A DNA stretch of 64,000 bases from assembly GCA_949317995.1 (NCBI GenBank), contig OX439041.1:11916001-11980000 (forward strand), in the 5' to 3' direction. The notes under the pieces are model-generated. The model was not told the origin of the DNA, did not search any database, and saw only the letters and a program-made list of their open reading frames with translations. The position numbers and the translations under genes are program-made. This document shows positions 45,570 through 55,144 of this stretch, piece by piece. Numbering within the stretch: the first letter of the stretch is position 1; every line of letters begins with the position of its first letter. Source of the DNA: Acholoe squamosa (lineage: Eukaryota > Annelida > Polychaeta > Phyllodocida > Polynoidae).

Positions 45570-45820
45570 TTAACCCTGTAACGGCCGCTAATGCATTAAT
45601 ACATCATGTCCATTGGTCATCATGATGCATGAATGCAGCCCTGGTGAGTTACCTGCCAGGGCTGCATTCATATATCATGCCGACCCTACGGGGTTGATAG
45701 ACTCCTGGAGGGTCGGCATGATACTCCAATGATGTGCTGGCGAGCAGTCTCACCAGCACATCATTGATGTATCATGCAGACCATGATACACTCCTGCACT
45801 AGCAGCCCTTATTGGGTTAA
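45570..45820. mobile_element. Hairpin MITE (family H), complete copy with paired arm change
   Basis: TTAACCCTGTAACGGCCGC to GCCCTTATTGGGTTAA, TTAA at both ends (251 bp). It holds all modules: GCAGCCCTGGTGAG / CTGCCAGGGCTGC, GACCCTACGGGG / GGAGGGTCGGC and AATGATGTGCTGG / CCAGCACATCATT. The last pair differs from the usual arm at one position on both sides (A to T and T to A). Confidence 0.8.
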
Positions 45821-46189
45821 TGCGCTTTGCAGCCCTGACAGTGTCGACGATAAGAATTTGAGTGTCTGTCTATTTGTCTGCACATATCACCCCACGCTCT
45901 TATTTCTAGGCCTAGTTGCTGCCTCTATCCATCCTCTCATCCGCTACAAGCAGACTGTGCACAGCTAACCCTTTGTGAACTGCATAATGCTTTAATCTAA
46001 CTAGTGACAGTCAAATCTCGATACATCGGTCTCAATTAGTTGGTTAATTCACTTGATACTAATAGCCACCTTTACCACCAAACAGCTTTGATTACACCCA
46101 TTGAATTCTATGATTCAGAGAACCAGCTGATTTCAGGAACCAGCCAAATTTTGCCTCAAACAAAGGTGGCTGGTTTATAGCGACATGAA

Positions 46190-46650
46190 TGTAGGACCAA
46201 TTGTGTATTCTCATGAATTCATTATGCCGATTGGTCGTCATAATAGAGTAATGCACCCCTGGTGAGTAACTTGCCAGGGCTACATTCATGCATCATACTG
46301 ACCCTAGACAGTTTGTACGCTCCTGGGGGTCTGTGTGTCACAGCCATTGATTGCCGGTAAGTCTGACTGCCTCATTGGTGCATTATGACAACCAAAGGGC
46401 ATGATACACTTATAACATCAGTGGCCCATAAAACTTTGATGTATCATGGCCATTTGTCATCATGATGAACACTTTTCAACAAATGCAGCCTCAACAAGTG
46501 ATGCGCTGGAGCAACATCCGTGCATCATTCCGAAGCTCCAGGGTTGACATGAATGATCGGCATGATGCACCAATGCAGTTCTGATGAGCAAAAGCTTTAT
46601 TGATGCATCATGATGACAAAGGAACATGCAGGTATCATGCTGCCAATAAA
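46190..46650. mobile_element. Hairpin MITE (family H), two diverged copies in a row
   Basis: Modules CACCCCTGGTGAGTAACTTG / CCAGGGCTACATTC and, from 46437, CATTTGTCATCATGATG and GCACCAATGCAGTTCTGATG. No intact TTAA termini. Confidence 0.5.
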
Positions 46651-48316
46651 GTATTAATGCTACCAATTACTTGTACGCGGATGACCTGCAGGCTACCTCA
46701 TTAACCAGCACCGCGCTCACAGCACTGCCTCAGGCTCCTCACGCAGTAAAAACATAAGGAGTCTGAATAAAGGGGGAAGAGTGAGTGGGTGCTTCAGATA
46801 CTGGTGATCTGTCTCTATCTCTTCTCATTATAACTTTGTGCTTACAAATGTATGGGTATTCCATAGTATTATTATTAATATCACAGCTAGCAAAACTCGT
46901 AATGAAAAACATGACATCTACATCATTATTTCATTGGTTTTCACATAAAAAAAAATCTCATCAGCATCTCACCCAGATACTGTTGTATATGGGACTGGTT
47001 TTAACAAAATCGGGATGTGATTTTGATATCGGAAGATTCATATGTATTTCATGTAACCAATTACTTTGAAAATTACATGATCTAAACTCCAGTATTTGAC
47101 ATGAAAAAAGATCTGTATGCTGACATGAGTTAGGATACCTCCATGAGAGGCCAACTGCTGTGCTAGCTGGGATTTGATGCGACACTGGAGAGCGATTGGG
47201 AATAATCAGGTGTGATAAGATTGGCCACCTGATCTGATGCGATGAAATCAGGGAATCATTAATTCACCAGAAATAGGCCATAAAGATTTTCTTCATATGC
47301 CTTCATTAACCCTGGCCAAATGTTCCCAATTGAGATTGCCCGACAGTCAGTCAAAACTGGGCTGACCCTGACATTTTCCTTTTCATTTTGAAGGAAGTAC
47401 CCAAATTGTAGGCCCTTTTTGACTCAATTGAGTTGAAGGTCTGCCATTTGCCATTTGCACTAGGGAGCTTGATGTGACCAAAAATGTAAATATCGGCCTT
47501 AATGTTTTATGGAGTGATGTAGCCCCTCCCCCCATTCTTGGAATCGCAGCTCTCCCAACAATCAGAACCGATATATGATTAATGAAGTATGTTGATTGAG
47601 CCGTAAGATTCTATTCACGATATATTACAAAGAGGTATGAATGATTTCAGTCAGCCACATACCCTATAGAATTAATGATTATCAAAAAAAGAAATTGGTA
47701 ACCAGTTGGTCTTGATCTTTTCATTGGCTGAAAGAGATACATCCGCGTTCAACTTCATTGTAGCTTCACCTTTTTTGAAGGTCCTTTGCCCTACTCTTAT
47801 TTATGGTTGATTTAAGTGTTCTCTATAGTCTCATTTCCCGAATCGGCCGATGGAGCCAATTTTGTTCTTTCATTTCTTGCAGCATAGAAGTTTGCGGGCA
47901 ATAACTAACAGCTATTGAGATAATCAGGCTTTAGGTTAAAGAACCATGACATTTTAGAGAGTGACACAAGAAAAGGTTTCTCCAAAAGGAAGCCAGACAC
48001 TTCCGGGTCAATTAATAGCAGCGATGGCGTAACGACATCCTGAGTTGAGACGATGGTTTTTATATCTGCCAAAGCCTACACTGCAAGGATGGCCGTAACT
48101 CTGTGCTTAAGAAGGTTCCTGAATACAAGGGCCCATAAACAAATGACGTCAAGCTGGAGGGGGGAGGGGAGTTTGTTCAGGCTTGATGGGATTCGTTTTG
48201 CATATACCTTCAGCATTGGAAAATTGGCAAAAAAAGAAACATGACGAAAGGGGGAGGGGGTGAAAAATGGTCAAGTTTGGCATGACGTCTATCTACAGAT
48301 AACATGAGGCTATTTA
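46651..48316. other. Unannotated, mostly unique DNA
   Basis: No domain-bearing frame was found on either strand. This is the longest repeat-poor stretch of the right half and could be intron of the Ras GAP or another gene, but nothing in it shows that. Confidence 0.45.
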
Positions 48317-48990
48317 TTAAGGCACTATGACTACACTCAGCCACTACGATGTAAAAGTCTGAAATTTGGTGTCAGTGATTAGTGGAGGCTCCACTACCCG
48401 ATTTTTTGCTACATTCTCATGAGATTTCAGGGGTCATTTCATGGGAAATCTCTCTCCTTGTGTGCCATATTTACAAACTAACCTGCACCTGCATAGACTC
48501 TGTGATTGGGTGGGGGGTCAGTATATAAACATCAACACAGCAAAATATAAATAACAACACAGCAATCACACAGATCGCAGGGTCTTGTACTGTAAATATC
48601 AAACCTGTCTCATATTGAGTTGCAGAGGCTCATCAGTGTGAAAGTCTGCAATGTTTACGTTAGACCAACTGGATTTAGTAAACAAAAACATCTTTTGTCA
48701 ACAAAAACGTGCCTGAGATCACCCACAAACCCTTCCCCACATAAACAAATGGCTCTGACAACATTCAATTTCTACATTGAAAGTATAACAAACATCTCCA
48801 TATAAGCTGTGTTTGTGTGTACTTTCATGAGAATAGCTGCGATTCTGGGCAGAAATTGCGTAGTGGAGCCTCCACTATTGTAGGTAATGCCCTACGACTG
48901 ATGCTCTGATTAGGACATATGTATACATAGTAATTATATAAGGTTTTGTACAGTAGTCGTATCTGGGCCTAGCATATTTCTAGTACTAGG
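48317..48990 (+). repeat. Dispersed repeat (CAGCCACTACG), split by a MITE
   Basis: GCCACTACGATGTAAAAGTC ... GTCAGTGAT on the left and GTAGGTAATGCCCTACGACT on the right match 28850-28960 in order. The segment between them is the element at 48382-48875. Confidence 0.7.
48382..48875. mobile_element. Mariner/Tc1-like MITE (TA duplication)
   Basis: The ends are perfect inverted GTGGAGGCTCCACTAC, with further imperfect matching to ATTCTCATGA. TA lies directly outside each end (48380-48381 and 48876-48877). The repeat into which it inserted exists uninterrupted at 28850 and 34496, which serve as empty sites. There is no transposase in its 494 bp. Confidence 0.85.
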
Positions 48991-49149
48991 AGTATCAACC
49001 AGGTGGCCCATGGAGTCGGGGGTAGGCCTTTTTGCCTCTTTATATAGTCTAATTTGAATAGCTGCGAGTTAGTGTGTCTGCTAATGGTGTGTACTTATAT
49101 ATAGCAGTATGTAGGCCTACCTACAGCATGTAATCAGCATGTAATCAGT
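48991..49149. other. Unannotated DNA
   Basis: No gene. It contains TATAGCAGTATGTAGGCCTA, which recurs at 57190 and may be a short dispersed repeat. Confidence 0.4.
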
Positions 49150-49525
49150 GCTTTACCAGCACTTCATTGCTGCATCATGACAATAAGAGGGCATCAGTTT
49201 GAATTTGAGTCAGCATGATGCATGAATGTAGCCCTGGTGAGTTACTTGCCAGGGTTGCATTCATGCATCATGATGACCCATGGGCATGAAGCTTTAACCC
49301 TTTAAAGGCCGCTGATGCATTTATGCATCATGCCCATTGGTCGTCATGATGCACCAATGAAATGCTGGCGAGACTACTCGCCAGCACTTCATTGGAGCAT
49401 CATGCCGACCCTCTGGGGTTGAGACATATACTCCCAGAGAGTCGGCATGATGCACCAATGAAGTGCTGGCGAGTAGTCTCGCCAGCGGCCTTTAAAGCTT
49501 GTACCAGCAGCCCTTCAAGGATTAA
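49150..49525. mobile_element. Hairpin MITE (family H): partial copy plus a complete copy
   Basis: A partial copy (49150-49290) is followed by a complete one (49294-49525): TTAACCCTTTAAAGGCCGC to CAGCCCTTCAAGGATTAA. It has the near-perfect arms AATGAAATGCTGGCGAG / CTCGCCAGCACTTCATTGG, GACCCTCTGGGG / CCAGAGAGTCGGC, and AATGAAGTGCTGGCGAG followed by TCTCGCCAGC. Confidence 0.8.
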
Positions 49526-49959
49526 GGTGCAATGGGTTATCTAAATAATTAACATGATTCTGTCAGTCCATCGTTTTGCTATTTCTGTAAACTAAGGACA
49601 GCTCACCAAACAAGGTCTGCCCCCTACTTGCCTCCAATGGACAGGTAGGTGGGCTAATTAAGTCTCACCCACAAATTGGCTTGAATTTAGTTGGATTACA
49701 CTTAACCTTGAAATGCTGAATTTGGTATTGCAGTTCATGTATTTATGTGGACATGCATTCTAGAGAATAAAGTTCGTTTCAGAATATGAATGAAAAATAG
49801 GACATGGATACGAATAATGCATTAAGCAAGAGGTAGATACAGACTTTGGGAAAAGTCCCTGTTCGTGGCTTGATTTAGGGATTAAAGTAGGCAAATAAAC
49901 TCCTTTTGAATTACATGTAGGCAAAAAGGAGGGGAAGCACACCCCACATCCCCTGTCTT
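49526..49959. other. Unannotated DNA left of the retroelement
   Basis: No gene or repeat was recognised up to the first B repeat. Confidence 0.4.
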
Positions 49960-50039
49960 AATTATGTAAAGCACACGACAAGAAAATGCATGTTAACGTT
50001 TTTAATAACAACATCAAGTACTGATAATTAATACAACAA
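49960..50039 (-). repeat. Split direct repeat B, outer copy
   Basis: 80 bp starting AATTATGTAAAGCACACGAC on the plus strand. It appears identical to 50212-50291. Confidence 0.95.
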
Positions 50040-50080
50040 ACACGCCACTCCCTAAACATATTACCTTGGGACGGTGGGTG

Positions 50081-50214
50081 GGTAGAAATCTATACGTCTG
50101 CTCCTTCTAAGAGGTGGTTTAGAATGGCGGGAACACAGAATGTAGTATGTATGTGGTATGACAGGTGGCGCGTGTGCATATTTAAATTAGGTGCAATGGA
50201 ACATTACGCCCAAT
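50081..50214 (-). repeat. Split direct repeat A, internal copy
   Basis: 134 bp starting GGTAGAAATCTATACGTCTG on the plus strand. It appears identical to 54655-54788. It overlaps the internal B repeat by AAT. Confidence 0.95.
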
Positions 50215-50291
50215 TATGTAAAGCACACGACAAGAAAATGCATGTTAACGTTTTTAATAACAACATCAAGTACTGATAATTAATACAACAA
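50212..50291 (-). repeat. Split direct repeat B, internal copy
   Basis: Second copy of the 80-bp B repeat. The A/B junction at 50212-50214 is the expected site of circle junction and recombinase crossover in this element class. Confidence 0.95.
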
Positions 50292-50360
50292 CGCCAACCT
50301 TGGTTGGGTTAATTATCAAGTAGAGCAGCCACCGCCTGGGGGACTTTAGTGAATATGACT

Positions 50361-51215
50361 CTAGGGACATATGGCATCAGAATTCCATGTGCCATGTAGT
50401 TTGACATCAGATTCTGGTACGCCCATTTTGGCGCAAGCTTGAGCTGCAGACCTCCTTAGTGAATGGAGGCTGACAGACTTGGCGGAGGGATGTCCCAGGG
50501 AGGTAGCCACTGCTCTGAAGAGTATGTTAACCTTATTAGCCCCTAGTGGGCGAGTGGTGTTGGGGATGAGGAACAAGTATGCCCCAGGTTTAGATGGGGA
50601 GGTAGACAAGATCTCCGGAAATGCCCCTACTGGGCAGAATTCACCTGCGCTTTTCTTTACCGGGATGACTATACCTTTTGTCGAGTTAAAAGTCTTTGTA
50701 GAGTGAACTTTGACCCACATGTGGTTTGTAGAGAAAGTCACATCTGAACGTCTTATCATGTGGGGGTACCCGTCCTGGGTGAAGAGTACGTTGGATTGTC
50801 TCAGGTACGTAGCAAATATAAATAGAATGACCGCTGCGGCGGTCTTACCCAGGAGAGACAGAGACCTGAGTGACCTTACCACCTTCTTGATAAAACTAAC
50901 AGATAATACCGGGGCTTGTATGATAGAGTGAGTGGAACTTTTCTCCACACCTTTTAACATGTTACGCGCCATGGGGGAGAGGAAAGGGGTAATGCTCCCT
51001 CCCATTTCCATGACATAGTTCTTGGCCCCTGACAAGTAGTTCCTGACAGTCTGTGGGGACTTGAATGAGTTCGCTATAAATTGTATAAACATAAGAACAT
51101 CAGTAAGAGTCGGATTTAGATAATCACGTGTGTAGCTTATCATAAACAGCAAATATGCCTTGGCTTGATTGCGTTGGTTGAGTCTGGTCTTGGGAGTAAA
51201 GCTGGCCTCATACAT
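50361..51215 (-). pseudogene. Tyrosine recombinase (YR), 3' end out of frame
   Basis: This enzyme would insert the circular DNA copy of the element by strand exchange. The 284-codon frame shows the first catalytic arginine in TYLRQSN (about residue 138), the H-x-x-R box HSLRR (about 252) and HGTW (about 273). It then ends at TAG 50361-50363 before the nucleophilic tyrosine. A tyrosine at the expected spacing followed by VPRVIF is present a few codons on in another frame, which stays open to about 50310. A small indel near 50375 therefore seems to have broken the gene. The frame is also open upstream of the first ATG (LWRQARS), and the gene follows the RT stop by only about 45 bases. Confidence 0.8.
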
Positions 51216-51259
51216 GGACCGAGCCTGTCGCCACAGGCGGGACCCGCGAGTTCCTGTAA

Positions 51260-53329
51260 TTAAAAGTCAAAGTCAATGGCAGTGCTTACATCCACAGCAT
51301 CCGTCCACGCCAGGCCTAGCCTGGCGATTTCTTTTTGGGCAATGTCTTTAAACTCCTGCCCAAGACCGTATCGGGATAGGGCGTCTGCCAACACCAAATC
51401 CCTACCCGGCCTGTGCACTACCTCTATCTCCAGCTGGTGGAGAGATGCCACCATGGCCAGCTCCCGCGAACAGGCGGCCATCATGACGTCATGCGTGCGC
51501 CCAGACATCATCACGTGGGCACTGGCAGAGTTGTCGGTGCATACCACTACCCTAACACATTCCAGAGGGACAAGGCTTTTGATGCATATCACTATGTTTA
51601 GTGCCTCCAACCTCGAGATGTGATGCTCCTGCATCTCGGGGTCAAAGTCCACCTTATAACACTGAGTTTCAGACCACCCCCCCCCCGCCTTCTTACAGGC
51701 GTCGCATTCTACCGTGATACGTGGGAGATTGAGCGGTATGAGGAGCTTCGCATTACATTCCTTAGCATACCTGATGAACCATTCAACGTCTTTCCTCATC
51801 TGGTTCGATACCTTAATGACTCTCGCCCCATGAGCTGCCCGTAAGCAGCCCAAGAGGCGGCACATGAATTTTCTGGCGTGCTTGACACATTGTGAGATAT
51901 GGGCCAGTTTCCCTATGAGGCTCTGCAGTTCCTTCTTTGTGGAGTGCACCTTGGTGAGCCACTCCTCAGCCCCCGAGATAACTTCATCCAGTTTGGCCTG
52001 AGGTATCGTAACTGTCATGTCAATTGAATTTATGCGGAAGCCCAGCCATTCAATTGTCGTATCAGGGGGGACAGCTTTGTTCTCCGCCAGGACCATACCT
52101 AGTTCGGCACATAACGAGCTAAACCTCTCGAAAGCTTGAGTGGCTACGGAGTGGCTGCTAGCCACTCCGCAGAAATCGTCGACATATGCGTACACTTTAA
52201 AGCCCTCTGTCGCCATGAATGAGCACAGGGCCTCCGAGACCCTCTGTTGAGAATACCCAGAGGTCCTGCACCCAAAAGCGGGGCATACGTCAATGTACCA
52301 TTTACCTTGGTGGGCAATGCCCAGGAGGGGGAAAGATAGGGGATCTATCCTCAGCTGGCGATAGGCCCTCTGGAGGTCGTGGACCCACATAAATGAACCC
52401 CCGCCCCTCTCTACCACCTCCTGAGCAAGGTCCATGACCGAGGGAAGGGTGTATTTGTACACTTCTCCCTCGTAGACATGTTTTTGTATACCATCATTGA
52501 CGCTACGGCCTCTGGGATAACTGAGATCTATGATGACGCGCCTAGCCCCCTCCTCCTTTTTGGGCTGGGTGAGCAGGGGGCTCACCTGAGTCCAGGGGGA
52601 GAAGGGGGGGGCGTCAAACGGGCCGAGCATTGCGCTGAAGCCCACCTCTTTCGAAATGAAGTCTGTTATTTGTTCTGAGTATTCGTCTGCATTTGGATGG
52701 TTTTTTGTGGCCGGGACAGGAAGCTCATCGGCAGCGTATGAGGTTGGCCAGCCATATCTTAAGAACTGGCCTATCCTCACGTCTCCGCCTTCCGAGAGCC
52801 TCCTATCCCAAGCGTCACAATCAACCTGGGACGGCACCTGAAGTCTGGCCCCTATATAGTTGGGGATGGCCCTTCTTCTAACAGCTATGTAAATCGCCAT
52901 ATATTCTGGCGCCTTACTGAGTGCCTCAGCCGTGGGCCACGGCCAGTTACTCGATATGAAAGATGAGCCTCCTCCGTTACCATCGGCCGTCTCCGGTGCC
53001 TGAGGAAAATCCCCCAGTGATGCGGATATACTACTCACATTTCTATGCCTATGCCCCATGGGGTCAAGTCTATCGTAATCCGCCCCCAGCACTTTAACAC
53101 ATCGTGCCTGGGGCAAAGTACCAATGTCATTTTTTGTGCTACTCACGCCTAATTGGCTCTCCGGCCTTTCACCCAGGGGCGCCAGTGCCCCAGTCCCGGC
53201 CACGGCGGGGAGTGTGGCACGGGCACGCCTACCATCGTCACGGGCAGGTGCTTCTGCGCCCGGGGCACTACTGCCCACCCCCAGCGCCCCCAAACCTGAA
53301 CGCTGGGGGTGGGCGGCCGCGCCACTCAC
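51260..53329 (-). CDS. Reverse transcriptase-RNase H of the YR retroelement
   Basis: The 689-codon frame makes the enzyme that copies element RNA to DNA. RT motifs: RRVIIDLSYPRG, FMWVHDLQRAYRQL, FGCRTSGYSQQRVSEAL and the catalytic YVDD (about residues 382-385, in VYAYVDDF), then WLGFRI. The RNase H domain follows: TVECDA (about 540), HISRLEAL, VVVCTDNSASAHV and a final LADALSR (about 651), so the acidic active-site residues are present. The first about 110 residues are low-complexity and poorly conserved. The frame has no internal stop, so it may still be functional. The Gag stop lies 51 bases upstream. Confidence 0.92.
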   Translation of the reverse strand: MSGAAAHPQRSGLGALGVGSSAPGAEAPARDDGRRARATLPAVAGTGALAPLGERPESQLGVSSTKNDIGTLPQARCVKVLGADYDRLDPMGHRHRNVSSISASLGDFPQAPETADGNGGGSSFISSNWPWPTAEALSKAPEYMAIYIAVRRRAIPNYIGARLQVPSQVDCDAWDRRLSEGGDVRIGQFLRYGWPTSYAADELPVPATKNHPNADEYSEQITDFISKEVGFSAMLGPFDAPPFSPWTQVSPLLTQPKKEEGARRVIIDLSYPRGRSVNDGIQKHVYEGEVYKYTLPSVMDLAQEVVERGGGSFMWVHDLQRAYRQLRIDPLSFPLLGIAHQGKWYIDVCPAFGCRTSGYSQQRVSEALCSFMATEGFKVYAYVDDFCGVASSHSVATQAFERFSSLCAELGMVLAENKAVPPDTTIEWLGFRINSIDMTVTIPQAKLDEVISGAEEWLTKVHSTKKELQSLIGKLAHISQCVKHARKFMCRLLGCLRAAHGARVIKVSNQMRKDVEWFIRYAKECNAKLLIPLNLPRITVECDACKKAGGGWSETQCYKVDFDPEMQEHHISRLEALNIVICIKSLVPLECVRVVVCTDNSASAHVMMSGRTHDVMMAACSRELAMVASLHQLEIEVVHRPGRDLVLADALSRYGLGQEFKDIAQKEIARLGLAWTDAVDVSTAIDFDF

Positions 53330-53379
53330 CTCGCCCCTGGCGACTTGAACAAACTTAACACTAGTGGGTAAAATTGGGC

Positions 53380-54585
53380 TTAAAAATCCTTATCTTTAGA
53401 ATCTTTCTGGGTTTGCCTCTTTCTCTCTTCCTTCTGCTGTTTGTATCTACACTCAGATTCTTTATGTCTGGCCAACTCGACGTGAGAGTATATACAATGG
53501 CTGCAGAAATGTAGGTTTCTAAAACCTTTGTTTACATGGTCACCGCCTGAGTGGCAATTACCAAAATTATATGCCCTACAAAGTGGGCCTTTCTTTGCGG
53601 CCTCCAATTCAGGTGTCAATTTCAGCCAACCGTCGCTATCCCCCGACCTGCTGGTCATAGGTCGGGGGGTGCGATCACCCTTCTGAGACAACTGCAACCT
53701 AAGGTGATCAATACCCACTTCGTCTAGCCATGTGAGTCTCTTATTGAATATGCGATCACACACTTCTTCTGACCATTCGCGGACGTTTTCGTCAGGATAA
53801 TGTATTGCATCTTCGTTTACATTTTCGATGTGTCTATATATCGCTCTATACACCTTTTTGTCCTCAACATGATATTTAGCCACCTGCATCAGTCCCCAGT
53901 TGAGCTCCGCTAGGGAGATCTCCCCGTGTGTCACTTTAGCCTTGTTTTTACCTCTCTGGATGTGTAAATAAGGGTAGTGGGCCTTACCAGTACGTGCAGA
54001 TTTCGATGGGTTGATTGATGCGGTGAGGATATTGACGACCCTCCTCTGCAGGTCGTTGTCATCTGAGGTATCTCTAAGGGAGAGGGGAAGGTCGTCCTCC
54101 CGGTCCCATTTCGTCCGCCTATCGGTGCTGCCATATCTATCCTTCTTGGGGGTAGGTCGCCTGGTTGGGGGTTCTGAGGCACCCCTTATGTCTGGCGGTG
54201 TATGAGGTGAGCGCTGCCGTGACCTCGGCCTACGGCCCTGGCCCTGGCCCTTGGGCGACTGGGTGCCGGGGTCGTCTTCGTGGTCGGCCGAGGAGGCCTC
54301 CGATGACTCGTCCGCCTCGTCCTGCCTCGTGGCCTGTTTAGCTTTCTTCCGAAGTCTACGCTTTTTCCCTTTCAACTTCTTCTTGGGGACTTTAGGTAGC
54401 TTTTCTGTAGGCTGCTCCATGGGGGTCTTTTCTCCCCTCTGGTCAAGTAACTCCTGCATGAGTCTGTTGTTGTCGGCCATTGCCGTTGCCTGGCCCTCTA
54501 TGAGGGACTTAAATTCCGCTATTTCTTCGGCATTTTTTGCCGCTGTAAACTTTGGTGGCATGGTGAAGGTGTATGCAGTATTCAC
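53380..54585 (-). CDS. Gag-like protein of the YR retroelement
   Basis: The first gene of the element, 401 codons. It has a short coiled region near the start, a very basic stretch (about residues 68-90, KKKLKGKKRRLRKKAK), an acidic/serine segment (EADESSEASSADHEDD) and an arginine/serine-rich segment. Near the C-terminus (about 335-375) is a Cys/His cluster, CRAYNFGNC, H-x-x-K, HFCSHC, H and C. This looks like the zinc-knuckle-like nucleic-acid binding end of DIRS-group Gag proteins. It would package element RNA. The start at 54585 follows an upstream TGAATACTGC without competing ATG. The assignment rests on position and the Cys/His cluster. Confidence 0.8.
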   Translation of the reverse strand: MNTAYTFTMPPKFTAAKNAEEIAEFKSLIEGQATAMADNNRLMQELLDQRGEKTPMEQPTEKLPKVPKKKLKGKKRRLRKKAKQATRQDEADESSEASSADHEDDPGTQSPKGQGQGRRPRSRQRSPHTPPDIRGASEPPTRRPTPKKDRYGSTDRRTKWDREDDLPLSLRDTSDDNDLQRRVVNILTASINPSKSARTGKAHYPYLHIQRGKNKAKVTHGEISLAELNWGLMQVAKYHVEDKKVYRAIYRHIENVNEDAIHYPDENVREWSEEVCDRIFNKRLTWLDEVGIDHLRLQLSQKGDRTPRPMTSRSGDSDGWLKLTPELEAAKKGPLCRAYNFGNCHSGGDHVNKGFRNLHFCSHCIYSHVELARHKESECRYKQQKEERKRQTQKDSKDKDF

Positions 54586-54654
54586 TCAATAAAATACCAG
54601 GCCCAGCTAGGGCGGATGGCATAAATAGAGGTAGATTACACACGATCACCGTCC

Positions 54655-54788
54655 GGTAGAAATCTATACGTCTGCTCCTTCTAAGAGGTGGTTTAGAATG
54701 GCGGGAACACAGAATGTAGTATGTATGTGGTATGACAGGTGGCGCGTGTGCATATTTAAATTAGGTGCAATGGAACATTACGCCCAAT
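54655..54788 (-). repeat. Split direct repeat A, outer (5') copy
   Basis: 134-bp copy matching 50081-50214. On the minus strand this is the 5' end of the element and probably carries its promoter. Confidence 0.95.
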
Positions 54789-54835
54789 CCACCACTGCAT
54801 TAAGCAATATGTGAGGGGTATGTATACTGTAAAAA

Positions 54836-55040
54836 GAAATGTAGTCGAAATAACAGCACATTCCTTGTCCCAAATTCCTTGTACATTGTGTACCACCATA
54901 CTGCCACCTGGGGCTTCTTGTCAAAACTACACTGGTTCAGTGCTTTTCAATTATGGTGGTTCACTGTTCAGTTTTATGAGGATCCCTGGTAGATTTAACA
55001 GTTATTTTTTACAGTATAGGTGCACTGTCTGTCAGTACGC
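54836..55040 (+). repeat. Dispersed repeat, copy 1 of an inverted pair
   Basis: AATTATGGTGGTTCACTGTT and TATGAGGATCCCTGGTAGAT occur in reverse at 56400-56600 (CAGGGATCCTCGTAAACCTG, GAACCACCATAATTG). The family is unknown. Confidence 0.65.
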
Positions 55041-55144
55041 ATGTCATCCCACATAAGGGGTTAATGGTACATAAGGGGTTAATGGTCTTTACCCAAAGGT
55101 GGGTCTCAGGGTGGAGGCCATGTGTTGGCCACTATTATAATAAA

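Larger units (their letters stand above)
49960..54788 (-). mobile_element. Tyrosine-recombinase retrotransposon, Ngaro/PAT type
   Basis: Read on the minus strand the order is A (54788-54655), Gag, RT-RNase H, tyrosine recombinase, B (50291-50212), A (50214-50081), short linker, B (50039-49960). This A-ORFs-B-A-B arrangement is the split direct repeat that defines Ngaro and PAT elements in the DIRS order; LTR elements have simple terminal repeats. No methyltransferase domain was seen between RNase H and recombinase, which favours Ngaro over PAT. As expected for recombinase-mediated insertion, I see no target duplication. All three frames are long; only the recombinase 3' end is broken. Confidence 0.9.
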
